Shown: positions 1 to 9,316, counted from the first letter of the stretch. The stretch: 64,000 nt of DNA from UKL13-2 sp031414695 (GCA_031414695.1 JANNWG010000029.1:62001-126000); one strand, 5' to 3'. Translations and numbers: made by a program. The notes: generated by a model from the letters alone, not told the origin.

Positions 1-1
1 C

Positions 2-2137
2 AAGTATGTGAAGCTCACGTGGGATCGTGAGCAAAGTCAGGCAGCATTGATGAGTGATCGCGATGATGTTGCACTAAAACCAGCACCGAAACAACCCGCT
101 TTCAAGCTCTTTCGCTGGGCGCGTGGTGAAACAACAGCGGCTGAAATTGCGCTCAATGTTGCCGCTGGTTTTCCGGCAACCATGCAGCTCAGTGATAAAG
201 GCACGCTCGCTTTTTCGCGCGATGGCAAAAAACTTTATGTACCTGCTGCATTGCCAGCAAAGCCTAGCAAAGACGCCGATGCTATCGTCGTTGAAGAAGA
301 ACGTGTCGTCGCCGATTTATGGCGTTGGAATGACGATTATGTGCAACCGATACAGCGCGTGCGCGCCGTGCAAGAACGTAATCGCACCTATCGCGGCGTC
401 TGGGATATCGCCACCAAGCGTTATGTGCAGCTAGCCGATGAAACCATGCGTAGTGTATTCATGAGCGATGACGGCACGCGTGCAATGGGTGCTGACGACC
501 GCGCCTATCGCCGCTTGAGCGATTTTGATGGTGCGTATGCTGACCTCTATGTCGTCGATACTGCCACCGGCAAGCGCACGCTCAGCATGAAAAAAATGCA
601 AGGCAGCGGCAACATAGCGCCCACGCAATTTTCACCTGATGGTAAATGGTTGATTTATTTTCAGGATAAACAGTGGCATCTACTCAATACGCAAGACGGC
701 ACCAAACGTAATATCAGCAGTGCTGCAAAAGCCGCTTTTCATAATGAAGAGCAAGACACGCCCGGCACAAAAGCGCCCTATGGTGCGGGTGATTGGTTAA
801 GCGATAGCAGCGCCATATTGTTGTATGACCGTTTTGATATTTGGCAATTTTTTGTCGATGGCCGTCCGCCTCAAAATCTGACGCGTGCTGCTGGTCGACA
901 GGCAAAAATACGGCTTAGATTACAGCCCATTGAGCCAGTCGATATTGATGACAATGAGCGCGGCATCAATCCAAATAAACCCATCGTGATGCGCGGCGAG
1001 AGCGAAGAAACGCGCGCTACAGGTTTTTACAGCGCCAGTTTTACCGGTGCCGCTAAACCCGAACGACTTATTTGGGGCGATAGCAATTATCGCTATCTGG
1101 GTCGCGCGCAAGACGCTGATGTACTTGTCACCACCACATCACGCTTTGATCAATTTCCTGAACTCGCCGTCACCAATAGCCGCTTTGCTGCGCCGCGTGT
1201 CGTGACAACAGTTGGCGCACAAAAAGATGCGTTTCGTTGGGGCACATCAGAGTTAATGGCATTTCGTAGCGCCAAAGGCGTTCCGCTAAAAGCAACGCTG
1301 TATAAGCCTGACGGATTTGACCTAAAGAAAAAATATCCGTTAATGGTTTATATCTATGAGCGGCTTTCGCAAAATGTGCACAATTTTAGTAACCCTGCAC
1401 CGAGTAATGGCGTCAATCCCGCACTGTACGTGAGTAACGGCTATGTGATTTTGATGCCCGATATTGCCTATACCAAAGGTGCGCCGGGGCAGGACGCGAT
1501 GGATGCCGTCATGCCTGCTATTGATGCGTTAGTTAAACAAGGCTTTATTGATGAAAAAGCGATTGGCATACAGGGTCATTCGTGGGGCGGCTACCAGATT
1601 GCGTGGATGGTCACCAAGACCAATCGTTTCCGCGCGGCGGAGGCGGGCGCACCAGTAGGCAATATGACCAGTGCCTACTCAGGTATCCGCTGGGGTAGTG
1701 GCGTGCCGCGACAATTTCAGTATGAAAAAGGCCAAAGCCGTATCGCCCAAAGCCTACAAGACGCGACCGCGTTATATGTCGCCGCCTCCCCAGTATTTCA
1801 TGTGAAAAAAATTACCACACCGCTTTTGATATTAGCCAATGACGCCGATGATGCGGTGCCATGGTATCAAGGTATCGAGTTATTTTTAGCGCTGCGTCGC
1901 TATAACAAGGAAGCCTATTTATTTAACTACAACGGACAACTTCACAACCTTCGCCGTCGCGCGGATCAAAAAGATTTTGCACTACGGATGCATCAATATT
2001 TTGATCACTTCCTCAAAGGTGCAGCGGCACCTGAGTGGATGACAAAGGGTGTTTCGTTTATTGATCGAGAGGATGAAAAAGAGCGGTTTAGTAAATCGCG
2101 AATGGAAGGCGTTGCAGGTGTGAAGCCTGCGCCGTAA
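2..2137 (+). CDS. S9 family prolyl oligopeptidase (5'-truncated by window edge)
   Basis: Serine peptidase of the S9 (prolyl oligopeptidase / dipeptidyl aminopeptidase) family, expected to cleave short peptides, probably in the periplasm. The C-terminal alpha/beta-hydrolase domain carries the nucleophile motif GHSWGG (positions about 1576-1593), followed by a candidate Asp (DADDAVPW) and His (GQLHNLRRR), so the triad looks intact. The upstream part resembles the usual beta-propeller, with Asp-Gly repeats such as SPDGKW. The reading frame is open to base 2 with family-like residues (KYVKLTW) before the first GTG at 8, so the true start and any signal peptide lie outside the window. A convergence-free gap with repeats follows. 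Substrate unknown. Confidence 0.88.
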   Translation, partial: KYVKLTWDREQSQAALMSDRDDVALKPAPKQPAFKLFRWARGETTAAEIALNVAAGFPATMQLSDKGTLAFSRDGKKLYVPAALPAKPSKDADAIVVEEERVVADLWRWNDDYVQPIQRVRAVQERNRTYRGVWDIATKRYVQLADETMRSVFMSDDGTRAMGADDRAYRRLSDFDGAYADLYVVDTATGKRTLSMKKMQGSGNIAPTQFSPDGKWLIYFQDKQWHLLNTQDGTKRNISSAAKAAFHNEEQDTPGTKAPYGAGDWLSDSSAILLYDRFDIWQFFVDGRPPQNLTRAAGRQAKIRLRLQPIEPVDIDDNERGINPNKPIVMRGESEETRATGFYSASFTGAAKPERLIWGDSNYRYLGRAQDADVLVTTTSRFDQFPELAVTNSRFAAPRVVTTVGAQKDAFRWGTSELMAFRSAKGVPLKATLYKPDGFDLKKKYPLMVYIYERLSQNVHNFSNPAPSNGVNPALYVSNGYVILMPDIAYTKGAPGQDAMDAVMPAIDALVKQGFIDEKAIGIQGHSWGGYQIAWMVTKTNRFRAAEAGAPVGNMTSAYSGIRWGSGVPRQFQYEKGQSRIAQSLQDATALYVAASPVFHVKKITTPLLILANDADDAVPWYQGIELFLALRRYNKEAYLFNYNGQLHNLRRRADQKDFALRMHQYFDHFLKGAAAPEWMTKGVSFIDREDEKERFSKSRMEGVAGVKPAP

Positions 2138-2277
2138 AGTGCGCAAATCCGCTTTAGCGCCTTCTTAGACAAGCTCTGAACAGGCTCTTTAAAAAAGGGG
2201 AGAGCCGTTCGCGCTACCGGTATTAGTAAGTTGGGCTGGCGCATTATCAAGTCCAACTACATTCACTTGGGTTGGGT

Positions 2278-2400
2278 ACTTCTCAAAACCACAATATCCG
2301 TTCGTGGTGAGCTTGTCGAACCACATTCAACGTAACAGAATCAACTACTTACAAAAACACCCTTCGACAAGCTCTGGGCGAACGGTGGTTTTTGAGAAGT
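2278..2400. repeat. Inverted repeat with GAGCTTGTCGAA / TTCGACAAGCTC core
   Basis: Imperfect inverted repeat. The left arm begins ACTTCTCAAAACCAC (2278) and contains GAGCTTGTCGAA. The right arm contains TTCGACAAGCTC and ends GTGGTTTTTGAGAAGT (2400). The core resembles a dispersed intergenic repeat common in Proteobacteria. There is no ORF inside. The gene-free stretch 2138-2493 otherwise holds only the degenerate palindromic element at 2411-2480 and no clear terminator. Confidence 0.7.
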
Positions 2401-2410
2401 TACCGGCTAT

Positions 2411-2480
2411 TAAACTCGCCTATTGACGGCTATTTACAATCAAAAGCACCCCAAACACGCCGTCCCTATTGGTGTTTTGA
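2411..2480. repeat. 70-bp palindromic repeat, copy A (degenerate)
   Basis: Left arm AAACTCGCCTATTGACGG (2412-2429). The right arm around 2460-2480 is a diverged match of the family's usual CCGTCAATAGGCGAGTTT. This copy shares an internal AATCAAAAG stretch and a CGTCC with the copy inside the Mrp subunit A gene (5672-5740), so those two are close relatives. It sits just upstream of the EcsC-like gene. Confidence 0.6.
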
Positions 2481-2493
2481 TTTAATTTGAATC

Positions 2494-3315
2494 ATGTCAC
2501 ACGAACCCGATAAACTCACGTGCATGACCACACTATTTACGAAATCAGATTTAGCAGACATCAAACGCGCGAAGGCACTACTCGAAAATCCGGGGCTGGC
2601 GGCGCGTTTATCTGCCATGTTGGGCTCACCCATAGAGCGTGGCATGGCGATGTTGCCGAAGCCGTTTCAGGGCGCTGTGCATAAGGCCTCCGAGGCAGCA
2701 ATGTTAAAGGCGCTCGATGTGGCGGTGAAGTCCATTGACAATCAAAAAAGTGTTTCCATTGGCTCGAAAGACAGGCTGCATAAATTCGCGGCGGCAGCCT
2801 CTGGTGCGGTGGGTGGTGCGTTTGGAATATTCGCGCTGGGTGTGGAGCTACCGGTATCTACTACTATCATGCTGCGCTCTATTGCCGACATCGCTAAAAG
2901 TGAGGGTGAGAATATTCAACATATTGAAACGCGATTAGCCTGCATGACCGTATTCGCACTCGGTGGTAAATCAACCAAAGATGATTCGACTGAGTCAGGC
3001 TACTTCGCGGCGCGGATGGCGATGGCTGGTGCAGTATCGGAAGCGGCAAAATATTTAGCCGAAAAAGGCATGAGTAAGGCGGGTGCGCCTGCGTTGATTC
3101 GATTGACAACATTACTCGCGTCGCGTTTCGGCATTGTGGTGAGCGAAAAAGCGGCTGCACAAGCTGTACCGATTATCGGTGCGGCGTCAGGTGCGCTCAT
3201 CAATACATTATTTATTGAACACTTTCAAAATATGGCGCGCGGGCATTTTATTGTCAGACGGCTTGAGAAAATTTATGGCGCGGAGCCAGTCAGATTGCAG
3301 TATGAAAAAAGTTAA
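2494..3315 (+). CDS. EcsC family protein
   Basis: A 273-residue protein recognisable as an EcsC-family member. It is Ala/Gly-rich with a hydrophobic central stretch (AAASGAVGGAFGIFALGVELPVSTTIMLRSIADIA, about residues 100-135) and a second one near the C terminus (AVPIIGAASGALINTLFIEHF). The family is named after a Bacillus protein encoded with the EcsAB ABC transporter, but its biochemical role is unclear and no transporter genes are adjacent. The start is uncertain: ATG at 2494 or ATG at 2524 (MTTLFTKSDL), neither with a good SD. The Mrp operon begins 29 nt downstream. Confidence 0.7.
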   Translation: MSHEPDKLTCMTTLFTKSDLADIKRAKALLENPGLAARLSAMLGSPIERGMAMLPKPFQGAVHKASEAAMLKALDVAVKSIDNQKSVSIGSKDRLHKFAAAASGAVGGAFGIFALGVELPVSTTIMLRSIADIAKSEGENIQHIETRLACMTVFALGGKSTKDDSTESGYFAARMAMAGAVSEAAKYLAEKGMSKAGAPALIRLTTLLASRFGIVVSEKAAAQAVPIIGAASGALINTLFIEHFQNMARGHFIVRRLEKIYGAEPVRLQYEKS

Positions 3316-3344
3316 CTAGTCAGCGCGCGCGCCACACTTCCCAC

Positions 3345-6155
3345 ATGTCGCCATCTATCACCTTATTACTTTTGCTGCTACTGCCGCTCATTGGCGCAAT
3401 CGTGTTGCTATGGGTGAAAAGCCGTCGTCAGGCTGCCGTCATCGCGGGCGTGGCAACGCTGGCAGGCTGTGCATTGCTCGCCATCTTGGCACCTGCTGTA
3501 TTTGCGGGAGAAGTCATCCGCTTTCGCGTCGAGTGGTTGCCCTCTCTGAATGTTGCGTTTGGGTTGCGTCTAGATGGGCTGGCGTTTTTATTTGCAAGTT
3601 TGATTCTGGGCATTGGCGCACTGGTGGTTTTATACGGCGCGTATTACTTAGCCAAAGATGATCCGATGCCACGTTTTTTTACGTGGCTTTTGTGTTTTAT
3701 GGGGTCAATGTTGGGGGTGGTGCTGGCGGACAATTTGATTTTGCTCGTCGTCTTTTGGGAGCTGACGGGGCTCACGTCATTTATGTTGATTAGCTTTTGG
3801 CGGCATCAGGCTGATGCGCGCCAAGGTGCGCGGATGGCGCTTACGGTGACGGGTGCGGGTGGGCTTGCATTACTTGCGGGGGTGTTGCTCATTGGCAAAG
3901 TGGCGGGTAGCTATGATTTAGATGCGGTATTTGCGGCAAAGGCGGTGCTGCGTGATAGCGCGCTTTTTACGCCCATTATTATTCTGGTGCTGATTGGCGC
4001 ATTTACCAAGAGTGCACAGTTTCCGTTTCATTTTTGGTTGCCGCACGCGATGGCCGCGCCGACGCCGGTGTCAGCTTATTTGCATTCGGCGACGATGGTC
4101 AAAGCGGGCGTATTTTTACTTGCACGTTTGTATCCCGCGTTGGGCGATAACGATATTTGGTTTTGGTTGGTATCGAGCGCGGGCTTGGTGACGCTGTTGT
4201 TCGGCGCGGTGGTGGCGATTTTTCAGCATGACTTAAAAGGCTTACTCGCCTACTCGACCATTTCACATCTAGGCTTAATCACGCTGTTGTTTGGGCTTGA
4301 TACGCCGCTTGCCGTGGTGGCGGGCGTATTTCACATCATCAATCATGCGGTGTTTAAGGCGTCATTATTTATGGCGGCGGGCATCATCGAGCATGAGACG
4401 GGCTCACGCGATATGCGTCAACTCAATGGCCTATGGAAAACCATGCCCATTACCGCCACGCTTGCGATGGTGGCTTGTGCAGCCATGGCAGGCGTGCCAT
4501 TGGCGAATGGTTTTTTATCCAAAGAAATGTTCTTTGCCGAGACGCTTGCGATGGATACACATCGCTTGCTACAGTGGACAACGCCAATTGCGGCGTCGCT
4601 GGCAGGCATTGCAGGGGTGGCGTATTCACTACGATTTATTCATGATGTGTTTTTTAATGGTGAGCCAGTGGGGCTTAGTAAAACACCGCATGAGCCGCCA
4701 CGCTTTATGCGTGTGCCGGTGGAGATATTAGTCGTGCTGTGTTTGCTCGTGGGGATTTTCCCGGCCTACACCATTGGCCCGTTACTCGCGATTGCTGCCG
4801 CGGCGACATTGCAATTGCCAAGCGTGAATGCCCTGCCTGTTTACAGTTTGGCGATATGGCACGGCGTTAATTTGCCGCTGCTGATGAGTGGCATCGCCAT
4901 GATTGGTGGTGTTGCGCTTTATATGTTGTTGCAGAGAAAAATAAATCTGCACACCGTTACCAAATTACCTGGCAATGCGAAAGCAATATTTGATTCGTTG
5001 ATTAGCGCATTCGTCAACGTAGCGGAGCGTGTCACGCAAATCACCCAAAATGGCAGCTTGTCGCGCTACTTGCAGTTGATTATCGCGACCGCAATTGTCG
5101 GTGCGATTGCGGGCATTTGGTTTACGCCGAGTTTTACAGGTGCGCGCGTGAATCCCCAGCCGGCTAATTTATTTGTGATGTCTATCGCCATCATTGGCAT
5201 GGCGTCTGCCATCGCCACCGTTGTGATCTATCGAGAGCGGGTGACGGCACTGATTTTGTTGGGGCTGACGGGCTTGGTCGTTACACTCACCTTCGTCTAT
5301 TTTTCTGCGCCAGATTTAGCGTTAACGCAAGCGTTGGTCGAAGTTGTCACGCTCATCTTGATGATGTTGGCGCTCAAATTTTTGCCGCGCACGAGTGCGC
5401 GTGAACCATTTCGCTTTCAACATTGGCGCGATTTAATCTTAGCTGTGTCAGCGGGCGGCGGGCTATCGTGGTTGACCTATCAAATTCTGACGCAGCCGTT
5501 TAATTCCATCTCACCCTACTTCCTCATGAAGACTGTACCCGAAGGTGGCGGCGCGAATGCGGTGAATGTGATCATCGTGGATTTTCGCGGCGTTGATACG
5601 CTCGGTGAGATCGCCGTACTCGGCATGGCGGGTTTAATCGTGGCGCTCGTGCTGCGGGGTATTAAATTATCAAACTCGCCTATTGACGAGCAGATTGAAT
5701 CAAAAGTGCCTGAAAGCACCCGTCCTTCCTTGATTTTGTCAGTTATTTCCACCTTATTGTTGCCGCTGTGTATCGTAGTCTCAATTTACTTTTACGTGCG
5801 CGGACACAATTTACCAGGCGGCGGATTTATTGCGGGGCTGGTTTTTTCTATCGCACTTATTTTGCAATATGTGGCGCTCGGACGCGGCAAAGTTGGGGCG
5901 CAGCTGCCAATGGATTATGCGAAATGGGTTGGTTGGGGATTGTTGATTGCGGGTCTCACTGGCATCGGCAGTATGGTTATTGGCTTTCCGTTTTTAACCA
6001 GCACTTATCATGTCTTCAAGTTGCCGATAATAGAAGCCGTGCCGATTGCGTCGGCAATGTTTTTTGATTTAGGCGTCTTCGTCTGCGTTATCGGCGGCAC
6101 GATGTTGTCACTGTCTGCAATCGCTAAGCTAAACGATGTTCGAGGTGACGTATGA
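3345..6155 (+). CDS. mrpA: Mrp/Mnh Na+(K+)/H+ antiporter subunit A, fused A+B
   Basis: Large inner-membrane subunit of the Mrp multisubunit monovalent cation/proton antiporter, related to complex I NuoL. It exchanges cytoplasmic Na+ or K+ for protons and supports pH and salt homeostasis. At 936 residues it is the long PhaAB-type form. The N-terminal NuoL-like proton-translocating domain (about 1-500) contains the conserved FWELTGLTSFMLI and GAFTKSAQFPFHFWLPHAMAAPTPVSAYLHS segments. The MnhA C-terminal region follows, and then an MnhB-like domain from about residue 800 (YVRGHNLPGGGFIAGL). This explains the absence of a separate mrpB. The linker at residues 776-799 is encoded by a copy of the dispersed 70-bp palindromic repeat. 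The stop overlaps mrpC by 4 nt (ATGA). Confidence 0.95.
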   Translation: MSPSITLLLLLLLPLIGAIVLLWVKSRRQAAVIAGVATLAGCALLAILAPAVFAGEVIRFRVEWLPSLNVAFGLRLDGLAFLFASLILGIGALVVLYGAYYLAKDDPMPRFFTWLLCFMGSMLGVVLADNLILLVVFWELTGLTSFMLISFWRHQADARQGARMALTVTGAGGLALLAGVLLIGKVAGSYDLDAVFAAKAVLRDSALFTPIIILVLIGAFTKSAQFPFHFWLPHAMAAPTPVSAYLHSATMVKAGVFLLARLYPALGDNDIWFWLVSSAGLVTLLFGAVVAIFQHDLKGLLAYSTISHLGLITLLFGLDTPLAVVAGVFHIINHAVFKASLFMAAGIIEHETGSRDMRQLNGLWKTMPITATLAMVACAAMAGVPLANGFLSKEMFFAETLAMDTHRLLQWTTPIAASLAGIAGVAYSLRFIHDVFFNGEPVGLSKTPHEPPRFMRVPVEILVVLCLLVGIFPAYTIGPLLAIAAAATLQLPSVNALPVYSLAIWHGVNLPLLMSGIAMIGGVALYMLLQRKINLHTVTKLPGNAKAIFDSLISAFVNVAERVTQITQNGSLSRYLQLIIATAIVGAIAGIWFTPSFTGARVNPQPANLFVMSIAIIGMASAIATVVIYRERVTALILLGLTGLVVTLTFVYFSAPDLALTQALVEVVTLILMMLALKFLPRTSAREPFRFQHWRDLILAVSAGGGLSWLTYQILTQPFNSISPYFLMKTVPEGGGANAVNVIIVDFRGVDTLGEIAVLGMAGLIVALVLRGIKLSNSPIDEQIESKVPESTRPSLILSVISTLLLPLCIVVSIYFYVRGHNLPGGGFIAGLVFSIALILQYVALGRGKVGAQLPMDYAKWVGWGLLIAGLTGIGSMVIGFPFLTSTYHVFKLPIIEAVPIASAMFFDLGVFVCVIGGTMLSLSAIAKLNDVRGDV
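5672..5740. repeat. 70-bp palindromic repeat, copy B, inside mrpA
   Basis: This coding segment begins with the exact family left arm AAACTCGCCTATTGACG. It continues with AATCAAAAG and CGTCC at the same spacing as in the intergenic copy A (2411-2480). Across about 69 bp the two copies can be aligned without gaps with roughly two thirds identity by eye. It encodes the polar linker LSNSPIDEQIESKVPESTRP between the MnhA and MnhB-like parts, with no stop and no frame change. Confidence 0.6.
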
Positions 6156-6499
6156 GTCTCGAATTATTAGTCGCGCTTGGTGTGGGTGTGTTGACGACCT
6201 GCGGCGTTTATTTGGTGCTACGTGCGCGCTTGTTTGATGTGGTGTTGGGCCTCACATTATTGTCCTATGCGGTAAACATATTTATCTTTTTCATGGGGCG
6301 TATCGCGATTGCTAAAGCGCCCATTATTAAAAGTGGCGTCCCCGCGTCTTTAGCCAATTACGCGGATCCATTGCCGCAGGCATTGGTGTTGACCGCCATT
6401 GTGATTTCATTTGGCATGACCGCCGTACTACTCGCCATCGCCGTGCGCGCGCATATAGAAAATGGCGACGATAAGGTCAGCAACGAAGGTAGTCAATGA
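6152..6499 (+). CDS. mrpC: Mrp/Mnh antiporter subunit C
   Basis: NuoK-like small membrane subunit of the Mrp antiporter (115 residues, about the family length). Three hydrophobic helices are visible, with the conserved segment LTLLSYAVNIFIFFMG and the motif ADPLPQALVLTAIVISFGMTA near the C terminus that is typical of MnhC. It overlaps mrpA and mrpD by 4 nt each, which implies translational coupling and fixed stoichiometry. Confidence 0.95.
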   Translation: MSLELLVALGVGVLTTCGVYLVLRARLFDVVLGLTLLSYAVNIFIFFMGRIAIAKAPIIKSGVPASLANYADPLPQALVLTAIVISFGMTAVLLAIAVRAHIENGDDKVSNEGSQ

Positions 6500-8022
6500 T
6501 GGAAACTCTCATCAAACACTTGCCGATATTGCCGATTGTCATACCACTCATGGGCGCAGCACTGTCACTCGTCGTCGGTGAAAAATTTATTGCCCGACAA
6601 CAATTGATTGCTTGGATCTGTGTGCTGCTGATGCTTGGCGTTGGTGTGGCGGCGATTCAGCATACCGCGAGCGGCTATTTATCCGTTTATCTTGTTGGTA
6701 ATTGGCAGGCGCCATTTGGTATCGCATTAGCGCTAGATAAATTAAGCGCGCTGATGTTGCTACTCACCGCCGCAATCGCCGCTGTGGTGTTGCTGGCCGC
6801 GCAACGCAGCGCATTAACGAAAGATACATTTTTTATCCCACTATTTTTATTGCAACTAATGGGACTCAACGGCGCATTTTTAACCGCTGATTTGTTTAAT
6901 TTATTTGTATTTTTTGAAGTCTTGCTGGCGGCGAGTTACGGACTCTTGTTGCAGCAGCCTGACCGCGCTAAAACAAATGCCGCCACACACTATGTGGTGA
7001 TTAATTTAATCGGCTCGGCGTTATTTTTAATTGCCGCTACGCTTTTGTATGGCGTTACCGGCACGCTCAATATGGCCGATTTGTCACAAAAAATAAACGC
7101 GCTACCGCCTGCATCACGACCACTCGCCGTCTCGGCAGGATTTATTTTGTTGACCGTGTTTGCGATTAAAGCTGCACTGTTGCCGCTTAATTTTTGGCTC
7201 ACTGGTACTTATCGTGCGGCGGCAATGCCTGTCGCCGCCTTATTTGCGCTGTTGACCAAGGTGGGTATTGTCGCCATCATCCGCACACTCACCTTAATCT
7301 ATCCTGACGGTACGTTTGGTAATGTAGCGATGAATAAAGTGTTGATCGTGGCTGCCCCCATCACGATGCTGATCGCCGCGTGCGGCGCATTGGTAGCGCG
7401 CGAATTAAAAACGCTCATTGGCTGGTCGATTGTCGCCTCTGCGGGCATGCTCGTCACGGCAGTGGCAATTGGTAATGCCAAAGCGTTATCTGGCGCATTG
7501 TTTTATTTGTTGGGCAGCACCATGGCAAGTGCGTGTTTGTTTCTCATCGCCTCTGCTATCGTTGATAACAACGCACTGAAAAGTACCTCAACCACAAGCA
7601 AACAACCCACATGGCTTTACACGAGCGCATTATTTTTAATTTGTGCGATGACCTTAACCGCCATGCCGCCATTTTCAGGCTTCATTGGCAAAGCCGTTAT
7701 TCTGGCCGGTGCGGCACAACATTTATGGCCGACATGGTTAACAGCGATGGTATTAGTGTCTGGCCTTTTCATGCTCGTGGCGTACGTCAGGCTTGGCAGT
7801 CGATTATTTTTTAGTCATGACGCCAGCACACTATCGTCAATTGGTTATTTACCAATGGCGGCACTTGCTGCAGGTATTGTCGCCCTAACCCTCTTTGCGG
7901 CACCCATACAACGCTTCACCGATCAAGCCGCCGTTGAGCTGCGCCAGCCGCAAATCATGCAGGGCAATGTGCTGGGCAAACGGCCGATGGACGCCATTAA
8001 AAAAACAGCACCTATGAAATGA
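6496..8022 (+). CDS. mrpD: Mrp/Mnh antiporter subunit D
   Basis: NuoM/NuoN-like proton-translocating membrane subunit (508 residues) of the Mrp antiporter. About 14 hydrophobic segments are visible, and the proton-antiporter family core is clear: FNLFVFFEVLLAASYGLLL near residue 135 with the conserved Glu, then FAIKAALLPLNFWLTGTYRAAAMPVAALFALLTKVG around residue 220-255 with the conserved Lys and Pro residues. It starts inside the mrpC stop (ATGA) and ends inside the mrpE start. Confidence 0.95.
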   Translation: MMETLIKHLPILPIVIPLMGAALSLVVGEKFIARQQLIAWICVLLMLGVGVAAIQHTASGYLSVYLVGNWQAPFGIALALDKLSALMLLLTAAIAAVVLLAAQRSALTKDTFFIPLFLLQLMGLNGAFLTADLFNLFVFFEVLLAASYGLLLQQPDRAKTNAATHYVVINLIGSALFLIAATLLYGVTGTLNMADLSQKINALPPASRPLAVSAGFILLTVFAIKAALLPLNFWLTGTYRAAAMPVAALFALLTKVGIVAIIRTLTLIYPDGTFGNVAMNKVLIVAAPITMLIAACGALVARELKTLIGWSIVASAGMLVTAVAIGNAKALSGALFYLLGSTMASACLFLIASAIVDNNALKSTSTTSKQPTWLYTSALFLICAMTLTAMPPFSGFIGKAVILAGAAQHLWPTWLTAMVLVSGLFMLVAYVRLGSRLFFSHDASTLSSIGYLPMAALAAGIVALTLFAAPIQRFTDQAAVELRQPQIMQGNVLGKRPMDAIKKTAPMK

Positions 8023-8501
8023 AATATCTCCCACAACCCCTCATCAGCGTCACACTATTTATCGTATGGTTGGCGCTCAACAGCACCATTCATCCTGCGC
8101 ACATTTTGTTGGCCGCGTTGTTGGCGATCGCAATTCCATTGTGGACTTCGCGTTTGAGCGTGTGCGCGCCAAAAATTAAACAGCCACTCACCATCATCGT
8201 GCTTGGCATCATTGTGCTGATTGATATTGTTAAATCTAATATCACTGTGGCACGGCTTATTTTGGGGCGTGAAGACAACATTCACCCCGCCTTTGTGTGG
8301 GTGCCGCTTGACGTGACGGATGCTTACGCAAAAGTTGCCCTAGCGGGCATTATCACCATGACGCCGGGCACATTGTCAGCTAATTTTTCTGATGATGACA
8401 AGTATTTATTGGTACATGCGTTTCATGTCACGGAGCCAAAGGCGTTGATTGCAGAGATTAAATCTCGCTATGAATTACCGCTGATGGAGATTTTTCAATG
8501 A
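8019..8501 (+). CDS. mrpE: Mrp/Mnh antiporter subunit E
   Basis: MnhE family membrane subunit, 160 residues. Hydrophobic N-terminal helices are followed by the family block around residues 95-125 (ALAGIITMTPGTLSANFSDDDKYLLVHAF), where the TMTPGT motif is diagnostic. It is needed for assembly or activity of the Mrp complex in characterised systems and has no known catalytic residues. It overlaps both neighbours by 4 nt. Confidence 0.94.
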   Translation: MKYLPQPLISVTLFIVWLALNSTIHPAHILLAALLAIAIPLWTSRLSVCAPKIKQPLTIIVLGIIVLIDIVKSNITVARLILGREDNIHPAFVWVPLDVTDAYAKVALAGIITMTPGTLSANFSDDDKYLLVHAFHVTEPKALIAEIKSRYELPLMEIFQ

Positions 8502-8821
8502 TGAATTTTTCATTGAGTATGCTGCTGCAACCCTTCGCGCATGTTGGTCTGGTCAGCCAATATGCGCTATTGATTGCCTTCATTTTTCTTGGCATATCCA
8601 TCCTGTGTGGTGCGTGGCGGCTACTGCGCGGCCCGTCGCTGGAAGATCGCATCTTGGCGCTTGATACGCTCTACATTAATGCTATCGCGGTAATTATTTT
8701 GCTCGGGTTAGTTTTTGCCACGCGCGTCTATTTTGAAATTGCATTAGTGGTGGCGATGCTAGGTTTTATCGGTACAGTCGTCCTCGCCAAATTTTTAACG
8801 ATAGGAGACATTACCAAATGA
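8498..8821 (+). CDS. mrpF: Mrp/Mnh antiporter subunit F
   Basis: Small membrane subunit of 107 residues with three hydrophobic segments and the MnhF signature RLLRGPSLEDRILALDTLYINA around residues 40-62, followed by a Gly-rich last helix (MLGFIGTVVLAKFL). In the Mrp complex, F is a small integral subunit required for function. It overlaps mrpE and mrpG by 4 nt. Confidence 0.94.
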   Translation: MMNFSLSMLLQPFAHVGLVSQYALLIAFIFLGISILCGAWRLLRGPSLEDRILALDTLYINAIAVIILLGLVFATRVYFEIALVVAMLGFIGTVVLAKFLTIGDITK

Positions 8822-9150
8822 TGCCGCTCTGGTTAGACATTATTGTTGCCGTGTTTATTCTTATCGGTGCCAGCTTCGCGCTGATTGGTGCGATAGGCTT
8901 GGTTAGACTCAGCAATTTCCTGAAACGCCTACACGCCCCCACCAAAACCGCCACGTTGGGAGTAGGCGCTATTTTGGTCGCCAGCATCATCTACTTCACA
9001 TTTGTCACAAGAAGTTTTAGTGCAGCCGAGCTACTCATCACGCTATTTATTTTTTTAACCGCGCCGGTATCGGCGCATTTGCTTATTAAGTCAGCGATTG
9101 CGAAGCAAGTTGGTGTTGTGCCTGCGGAAGGGATTGAAAAAACCATTTAA
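8818..9150 (+). CDS. mrpG: Mrp/Mnh antiporter subunit G
   Basis: Last subunit of the operon (110 residues), MnhG family. It has three hydrophobic segments and the conserved cytoplasmic loop IGLVRLSNFLKRLHAPTKTATLG around residues 25-47. It begins inside the mrpF stop. The operon order A(B)-C-D-E-F-G is the group-2 arrangement. A 154-bp inverted-repeat element abuts the stop codon and may serve as the 3' end of the transcript. Confidence 0.94.
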   Translation: MMPLWLDIIVAVFILIGASFALIGAIGLVRLSNFLKRLHAPTKTATLGVGAILVASIIYFTFVTRSFSAAELLITLFIFLTAPVSAHLLIKSAIAKQVGVVPAEGIEKTI

Positions 9151-9302
9151 CCGCAGATGAACGCCGATTCACGCCGATAAGATCAAAAGCTTATATCTGC
9201 TTATAGCTGTGTTGATCAGTGTTTACATTGCAAATACCAACGCCTAACAACAGCAAAAACGTTTTTGACTTTATCGGCGTGTATCGGCGTTCATCTGCGG
9301 TT
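9149..9302. repeat. 154-bp MITE-like inverted-repeat element
   Basis: The 32-bp terminal arms at 9149-9180 and 9271-9302 are inverted complements with one mismatch. Each begins AACCGCAGATGAACGCCGAT at its outer end. The interior of about 90 bp is AT-rich and has no ORF. The element fills the gap between mrpG and the convergent Rieske gene. A fragment of the right end recurs at 62875-62928. It resembles a miniature inverted-repeat element; no transposase is visible. Confidence 0.75.
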
Positions 9303-9316
9303 AAAAGTTTTTATCA

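Noticed and set aside
4291..4731. 146-codon plus-strand ORF inside mrpA
   Set aside because: Trp/Arg/Cys-rich alternative frame of a conserved membrane protein.
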